Assembly (NCBI GenBank): GCA_022747635.1
Contig: JAKTNV010000001.1
Span: 37,849,351 to 37,913,350 of the forward strand
Origin: Hetaerina americana
Lineage: Eukaryota; Arthropoda; Insecta; Odonata; Calopterygidae
Reading direction: 5' to 3'
DNA length: 64,000 nt
The notes under the pieces: model-generated
The model's database searches: none
The model's input: the letters and a program-made list of their open reading frames with translations, nothing else
Told to the model about the DNA's origin: nothing
In this document: piece after piece, positions 58,967 through 64,000 of the stretch
How positions within the stretch are numbered: position 1 is the stretch's first letter
Layout of the letters: every line of letters starts with the position of its first letter
Made by a program: the position numbers and the translations under genes

Positions 58967-60296
58967 CTACCTTGATCAAAAAGTTCCCGGAATAACCACC
59001 GTGTGGCGCTCCCATCGTTCCGATTTGAGTTCTGTTTTTTTTGTTAAATTGGTACATCTGTTGTTGATATTCCCTTTAAATCTTAGTGTCATAACTTGAC
59101 ATTTGCAAAAGTTACGTAGCCAAGAGTACATCTATCTCTGTGTGTGTTGGCGATTTTTTACAATTGCAGAAATGGATTTAAATTTGCAACAACGAACTTG
59201 TATTAAATTTTGCGTAAAAAACGGATTTAGTGGCGCACGGACGTTGGAAATGTTGGAAAAGTGTTTCGGCAACGATTCTCTAAAAAAAACGGTCGTTTAC
59301 CAGTGGCACGAGCGGTTCAGAAGTGGTCGTGAGTCAATCGAAGATGATGAACGCAGTGGCAGACCATCGACATCGAAAGTCGGTGAAAAAATTGATAAAG
59401 TAAAAGAAATGTTGGTCAATAACCGCAAATTAACCATCAGAGAAATAGCGGAGGACTTGAACATTGCCTATGGATCCGCCCAAGACATTGTGGTTAATGA
59501 TTTGGGTTTCCGTCGTGTAGCAGCAAAGTTGGTGCCAAAAGACCTCAATTTCATGCAAAAAAGAGACCGTGTTGACGTCGCAAAAGACATGATTTGCGAG
59601 GCTGAATCCGATCCCACATTCATCAAAAGGATCATTACTGGAGACGAGACGTGGGTTTATGAGTACGACACGCAATCCAGACATCAGGCAAGTGAATGGC
59701 GTTCACCAAATGAGCCGAGACCAAAAAAACCACGTCGTTTTCAGTCAAAAAAGAAGGCAATGCTGACGGTTTTCATGGATTACAACGGTGTAGTGCATCA
59801 TGAATTTTTGCCAGAAGGCCAGACAGTAAACAAAGAGTATTATTTGGGCGTTATGAGACGTTTGCGTGAAGCAATTCGCCGAAAGAGACCAGAAATGTGG
59901 GCAGAAAACTCGTGGATTTTGCACCATGATACCGCACCGTCGCACAGTGCTATCATTATTCGTAATTTTTTGACGAAAAATGCAACAAATACCATCCAAC
60001 AGCCACCGAATTCACCTGATTTGGCTCCCTGTGACTTCTTTCTGTTCAATCGAGTTAAAAAACCATTACGGGGAACGCGTTTTAGCAGCCGAGAGGAAGT
60101 AATGGAAAAATCGCAGGAAGCACTGATGGACATACCGAAAACCAACCGTAACTTTTGCAAATGTCAAGTTATGACACTAAGATTTAAAGGGAATATCAAC
60201 AACAGATGTACCAATTTAGCAAAAAAAACAGAACTCAAATCGGAACGATGGGAACGCCACATGGTGGTTATTCCGGGAACTTTTTGATCAAGGTAG
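58967..60296 (+). mobile_element. Nearly intact mariner with 150-bp TIRs
   Basis: The 1330-bp element is flanked by TA (58965-58966 and 60297-60298). The terminal inverted repeats 58967-59116 and 60147-60296 are 150 bp each with only three mismatches that I can find. They begin CTACCTTGATCAAAAAGTTC. The single ORF is undisrupted. The TIR identity and open frame mark a recent insertion into the PDI intron. Most mariners have TIRs of about 30 bp, so these are unusually long. Confidence 0.95.
59172..60287 (+). CDS. Mariner transposase, altered C-terminus
   Basis: A 371-residue transposase; the start is taken at MDLNLQQRT because mariner proteins begin just before their first HTH (the frame is open 23 codons further up). 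Two helix-turn-helix regions (about 8-52 and 75-115) with SGRPS between them should bind the TIR. LVPKDL (120-125) replaces the common WVPHEL. The catalytic triad is complete: D158 (ITGDETWVYEYD), D253 (HHDTAPSH) and D288 (NSPDLAPCDFF), with exactly 34 residues between the last two (D,D34D). The Tyr of the usual YSPDLAP is Asn here. Residues from about 326 are encoded inside the right TIR and do not match the usual WKKCI-GDYFE ending, so the normal C-terminus and 3' UTR appear deleted. Activity is doubtful. Confidence 0.93.
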   Translation: MDLNLQQRTCIKFCVKNGFSGARTLEMLEKCFGNDSLKKTVVYQWHERFRSGRESIEDDERSGRPSTSKVGEKIDKVKEMLVNNRKLTIREIAEDLNIAYGSAQDIVVNDLGFRRVAAKLVPKDLNFMQKRDRVDVAKDMICEAESDPTFIKRIITGDETWVYEYDTQSRHQASEWRSPNEPRPKKPRRFQSKKKAMLTVFMDYNGVVHHEFLPEGQTVNKEYYLGVMRRLREAIRRKRPEMWAENSWILHHDTAPSHSAIIIRNFLTKNATNTIQQPPNSPDLAPCDFFLFNRVKKPLRGTRFSSREEVMEKSQEALMDIPKTNRNFCKCQVMTLRFKGNINNRCTNLAKKTELKSERWERHMVVIPGTF

Positions 60297-60368
60297 TAAA
60301 TACAACATTTTGGATGTTTCATGCTCTATTCTGACTTATTTATACATTTGCCCTCACACAACCAAATA

Positions 60369-61822
60369 CAGTGGAACCTTACCCATTCTGCGATCTTTTT
60401 CTTAAAGCAAAGTGCTCATTCAGTGAAACAATTTATTGCATAACACGTAATGTAAAATACAATAATGTGTTCCAAGAAAAAAATAAATTATGTAAAAGTT
60501 TTATCCAAAGAAAATTATGCATTCATTATTCAGTATCGTTGATGATTCCACCTTTTTCTACCACGGAATGAAGCAACCAGGAATGCAAACTCCATTTGTG
60601 AAAGCAAAATATAATTTAAATACATTCTTATTTTTGATACGTATCTAATTCCTTTTTCATTGAAAGTTGTCAAGAAACATTTGATTTGCGCTGACGCAAA
60701 ATTTGGTAAAAATGAGACAGAATGACCATTAAATAAATTTATTCTGTGCATCAGCACTGGTTAATTAGTATGATTGCTCTGCATGGTATGGTGCAAACGT
60801 TTATCGAGACCTCCACATCTCATTTAGCCTCCTGTTTTGGACTAAACACTTCTTAAAGGATTGTGGAGTTTCTGAATGATAAACAAACAGGGGTTTGTTT
60901 TCAAATCACCACTCACATTTGTCCAAACTAGCGGTGTGATACAGCCTTTAATTGCCTCGCCATCACGCAATGCATTCTCTTTTACTGTTGTGTAGAAATA
61001 TAGGTTTGCTTCAGCAACTTCTTCCAGGAGAGAACTGTCTCAACACAATTAGTAATATGTCATAGGTAACCTTCAGATTCTACAAGCTTTTTGAAGTCAC
61101 TGATGAAGTTCTCAGCTGCCTTTGACTCCAAGCTTGCTGCTTTACAAGGCCTTGGATGACCGTTCTTCTCGTTAATTTCTTGAACCATGCATGGCTCCCC
61201 TTAAATACTTGTTCAGCCATTGATGATCCTGACATCTTATTAGTGAGGTCTGTGAAAATTACTTTCCCTTCCCACCATTTTTACCCTTGGTAATGGTGTC
61301 ACATTGCAATTGCTTTCTGTTTATGCATATGACAAAGCAACCTTTCAATATCGTTAAGAATACATAACCATTGCATAGATACTCTTGTCACTCTAATTGA
61401 AACATCTCCTTAGCCCTGTCCGTGTTCTTGAAGAAAACGCCAATCATTGATGCTACCAGATTGTTTACGTATGTAATAGATCAGCCATGCTCACACCTTG
61501 TTCCCACTTTTTATCGATTTTACTTTCATTTTCACTTATTTTTATTCTCTAATGGATGTCTTCCAATGGAATTATCTTTGGCGCCAATTTTAAAACTATG
61601 CACAAAATATTATTAAACTTAACAGAAAAAATTACTTAAAATGTTTGAACACAAGATGCTAAGATGCTGGCAGAAAAGTTCAGAAGTAGGAGACAAAGGA
61701 ATTTGCAGAAGTAGGAGAGCAAAGAATCCACAAATCAACTCTCCTTATCGCTGTTATGCAAAATTTTAGCTGTTATGAAAATTACTTGCTAAGCAAGGTC
61801 CTACTTAAGCGAGGTTCGACTG
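60369..61822 (-). pseudogene. Pogo/Tigger-type transposon remnant
   Basis: The ends are diverged inverted repeats: CAGTGGAACCTTACCC on the left, and CAGTCGAACCTCGCTTAAGT reading in from the right. Minus-strand fragments include QEINEKNGHPRPCKAASLES, KAAENFISDFKKLVESEGYL, then KQTYISTQQ, as in Tigger-type transposases before and around the DETGLFWK catalytic region. Stops are frequent. The element starts only 72 bp from the right end of the mariner. Confidence 0.7.
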
Positions 61823-62389
61823 CATATGCTTTTACCTTTAAGGGTAATAAACACACTCAGCTATTTTCCTAGAAGTACTCCCTAATGGTATAATTCCTGA
61901 AACTCAGCGAAGTCAATAAACATTTCAAATGGCAATATCAATATCAAAATACAGGAGTAGCTAAGAAATAAGCAGCTCAAAATATCCCATGCTAAGGTAT
62001 TTTGGGTCCCTCAGAATGATTCTTATTTTTCCCCAGAATTTAAAAAAAATTTCAGTTCTACAATAAGGACCAGCCTTTTCAATGCAAACAAAGTGATGTA
62101 TGATGCATTTTTACGATTGGTAGTTTTTGAGAAGAAAGAGTAAACTGGGCACGATTAATGAACATTTTGAAGAAGATAGAAGCACACTGACCAGAAAACT
62201 TATCCACAACCTTTACGTATCTCAGACTACAGAAGTACAGATAGTGAAATGAGAGAATGGGTAGTACTGGTAACAAAAGCTGGGAATGACTGAGAAACGG
62301 GAATAAAAATAGGTGGGGAACTTATCAAATCTGAAGTGGGTAATCAAGCACTAGTGAATCTGGGTTAAATTGTTACTTAAAGGACTGCA

Positions 62390-62700
62390 ATAGAATCTGT
62401 GTGATTTGTATGGGGATGAGAGCTGAACTTAAGAAAATGAAGGTAATACCTTTCTCAAGAAATGATAAGGCTAAGGTACAAGGGTTGGGGTACATAACCT
62501 AAAATGGGTCAATGAGTTCACTTATTTAAGAAGTGATATACAAGAAGGTAGTTTAAGTAAAGAGAATATCAAAAGAATAATGGCATTGGCTAAGGATATT
62601 TACAAAGAGGCAGGAGTTGTTGACAGACAACTTAAGCTATAAGGAAAAAGCTAGTGAAAACTTAAGTATGAAGCATTTCATTGCATGGCTTGCTCACTTT
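62390..62700 (+). mobile_element. RTE-type LINE relic
   Basis: The plus strand gives KMKVIPFSRNDKAK and FTYLRSDIQEGSLSKENIKR then IMALAKDIYKEAG, with stops. This resembles the region after the RT active site, where a KVM-IS and a FTYLGS motif are usual. Confidence 0.6.
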
Positions 62701-62989
62701 AAGCTTGACCAATGAGACAGATCATACATTGGAGATTTCTGAGATGTGGGGATGGAGAGGAATGAAGGAAAATTAAATAGCCGGAAAGGAAAGAAATGTT
62801 CTATATTCTTTCTAGTACTTCTTAGCACTGTTCTAAAATCAATGTATATAGCTTTGCTCAAATGTTGACTGAAGGAGTATTTGCAGTCACTCACTCGGGC
62901 AGCAATAACAGAGCGATGCTTTAGAAGATCCACTTTTGAGACTCCTTAAACGCAATTTTATGCTCATTACATATGCATATTAATTGATC

Positions 62990-63070
62990 AAGGGGGATAT
63001 AAAAAATTTTCCCTAGTGGATGACTTGGCATTAGTCACTAGCACGGCAATGGGAGTGAAAGGAATGGGGG
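62990..63070 (+). mobile_element. Possible RT active-site relic
   Basis: FSLVDDLALVTSTAMGVKGM resembles a degraded YADD box. It lies after, not before, the post-active-site fragment at 62390, so it is a separate or rearranged copy. Confidence 0.35.
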
Positions 63071-63171
63071 TGGATGTAAGGAGAGAGGATTCCTCTTACA
63101 GGGACCAATGCCTGTCAGTTACCTACTTGGAGCTCTATTGTAGAAGCAAAATTAATAAAATAGGAACTCAC

Positions 63172-63403
63172 CTTTTCACCCAACTCATCAAACACTGGTG
63201 CCAACTTTTTACAGTGCCCACACCAGGGAGCATAAAATTCAATAAGGGTGTCCTTTCCGTTGTCAGTGACAATTTCATCAAAATTCTTAGCTACAGCAAT
63301 TTTGACTGGTGCCGAGTTATCCTCTGGTATGGGTTCAGATTTCATGTAGGGCTCCAATTTTCCATCCTTCAGTTCATTCAAAAATTTCTCAAAGTTTTCA
63401 ATT
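63172..63403 (-). CDS. ERp60: PDIA3-type PDI exon with CGHC active site
   Basis: This 232-nt exon runs from a TTTAACAG acceptor to a GTGAGT donor. It encodes [20 protein letters not shown], then [20 protein letters not shown] and [20 protein letters not shown] up to LGEK. The CGHC pair is the redox centre, and the flanking [10 protein letters not shown] is the canonical thioredoxin-fold signature. It enters with one base to complete a codon and leaves in phase 0. Confidence 0.96.
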
Positions 63404-64000
63404 CTGTTAAAAATCAAAGAAATGATATTATAAGATCAAGTCACCCATTTAGATACATGTTTACTCATATGTGATAGACAAAAAGGATCAGTATACACTG
63501 TCTCCCATATAACACAACAAAAGCCAATGACAACACAAAAAATATAAATAGTGCTACTATTTGGTAATAGCATTATTTTGTAATCTTAAGTTGTGATTCC
63601 CAAGTATTATAATTCTCTCCATAAAGGAATGTATTGATTTGATGCAGAAATTCAACTTCATAATTTCAATAGCAATACCGGAAGTGATTGTGTCTACCTT
63701 TTTCCAATGTGTACACATTAAACTTCTGCAAAAAATTACAAAAAGAGTAGGTCTTAGAACACCGAATATTAGCCAGTGCAGCACCTGAACAAACACATGG
63801 ATCAAGAGAGCACTCTTACTATGTTTACCATTCAGCAAAATATCTCTCAAAAAATGTAAAAAACACCATTGAAATACAGATGTTTCAATAACCCTCATGA
63901 AAAAGGTCACCCTAGACCACCCATTGTCAGTGCCAGCACATTCTTCTTAATCGAATAAATGCCTAATTCATTTCAAGATGGAAAATTTAAAAACCAGCAT
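63404..64000. other. PDI intron, nothing recognised
   Basis: No further PDI exon was found up to the window edge. Confidence 0.5.

Larger units (their letters stand above)
56502..63403 (-). other. ERp60: Protein disulfide isomerase gene, PDIA3/ERp60 type, 3' part (3 exons)
   Basis: Three in-phase exons encode the end of an ER thiol-disulfide oxidoreductase. They cover the b'-a' linker, the whole C-terminal thioredoxin-like a' domain with a CGHC active site, and the tail KAKKEEL with a KEEL retention signal. The a' domain sequence MDASNNDVPAPYEVRGFPTL followed by GGRDLDDFI matches PDIA3/ERp57 rather than PDIA1. Such proteins act in the ER lumen, forming and reshuffling disulfides in glycoproteins. 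The 5' exons (domains a, b, b') lie right of the window. The 5.3-kb intron between the first two exons here holds a young mariner and several relics. Confidence 0.95.

Noticed and set aside
59430..60160. Minus-strand open frames inside the mariner
   Set aside because: They are antisense shadows of the transposase ORF.
63016..63474. 152-codon plus-strand open frame
   Set aside because: It is the antisense shadow of the PDI exon at 63172-63403 plus intron.
1..64000. CRISPR arrays, bacterial operons, phage or defence loci
   Set aside because: No regularly spaced direct repeats, ribosome binding sites or prokaryotic gene clusters; introns and eukaryotic elements are seen throughout.

Overview
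This is AT-rich, intron-rich eukaryotic nuclear DNA, most likely from an arthropod and probably an insect. The reasons are a PDIA3/ERp60-type gene, an Lbc/AKAP13-type RhoGEF with long introns, and a dense load of Tc1/mariner, RTE, CR1/Jockey and Penelope-like elements plus tRNA-derived SINEs. No bacterial, phage or CRISPR features are present. The species cannot be named from the sequence.

Two host genes are supported, both on the minus strand and both incomplete. (1) Thirteen phase-consistent exons between 31142 and 854 encode the N-terminal and C1-domain part of a Rho guanine nucleotide exchange factor. The catalytic DH-PH part should lie to the left of position 1 and the start codon to the right of 31142, perhaps within or beyond a GC-rich island (about 30850-34760). 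One intron is GC-AG and one acceptor is a tandem NAGNAG. (2) The last three coding exons of an ER protein disulfide isomerase (PDIA3/ERp60 type, CGHC active site, C-terminal KEEL) lie at 63403-56502. The gene's 5' part lies beyond the right edge.

The rest is intronic or intergenic DNA largely shaped by transposable elements. I recognise eight mariner copies: a 557-bp deletion derivative at 6125, two copies of one family at 22563 and 42236, a deleted copy at 24855, a pile of three relics at 52265-54620, and one nearly intact copy at 58967-60296. That last copy has 150-bp terminal inverted repeats that encode the C-terminus of its own transposase. There is also a pogo/Tigger remnant (60369-61822), RTE-type LINE pieces (21520, 36145-37730, 40757-44180, 58549, 62390), CR1/Jockey-type LINE 3' ends (22040, 39178), a Penelope-like fragment with inverted arms (7922-8598), a TA-flanked MITE (26033-26317), several foldback hairpins and tRNA-derived SINEs (18374, 23805, 24179, 40462, 51280). 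The 42236 mariner sits inside the RTE element at 40757-44180, and removing it with one TA restores the RTE reading frame.

I find no clear multi-gene novel system. The most unusual items are the mariner whose transposase runs into its own long TIR, the RTE/mariner nesting, the non-canonical splice signals of the RhoGEF, and several unrecognised protein-like stretches (19660-20055, 47290-47500, 48240-48480).
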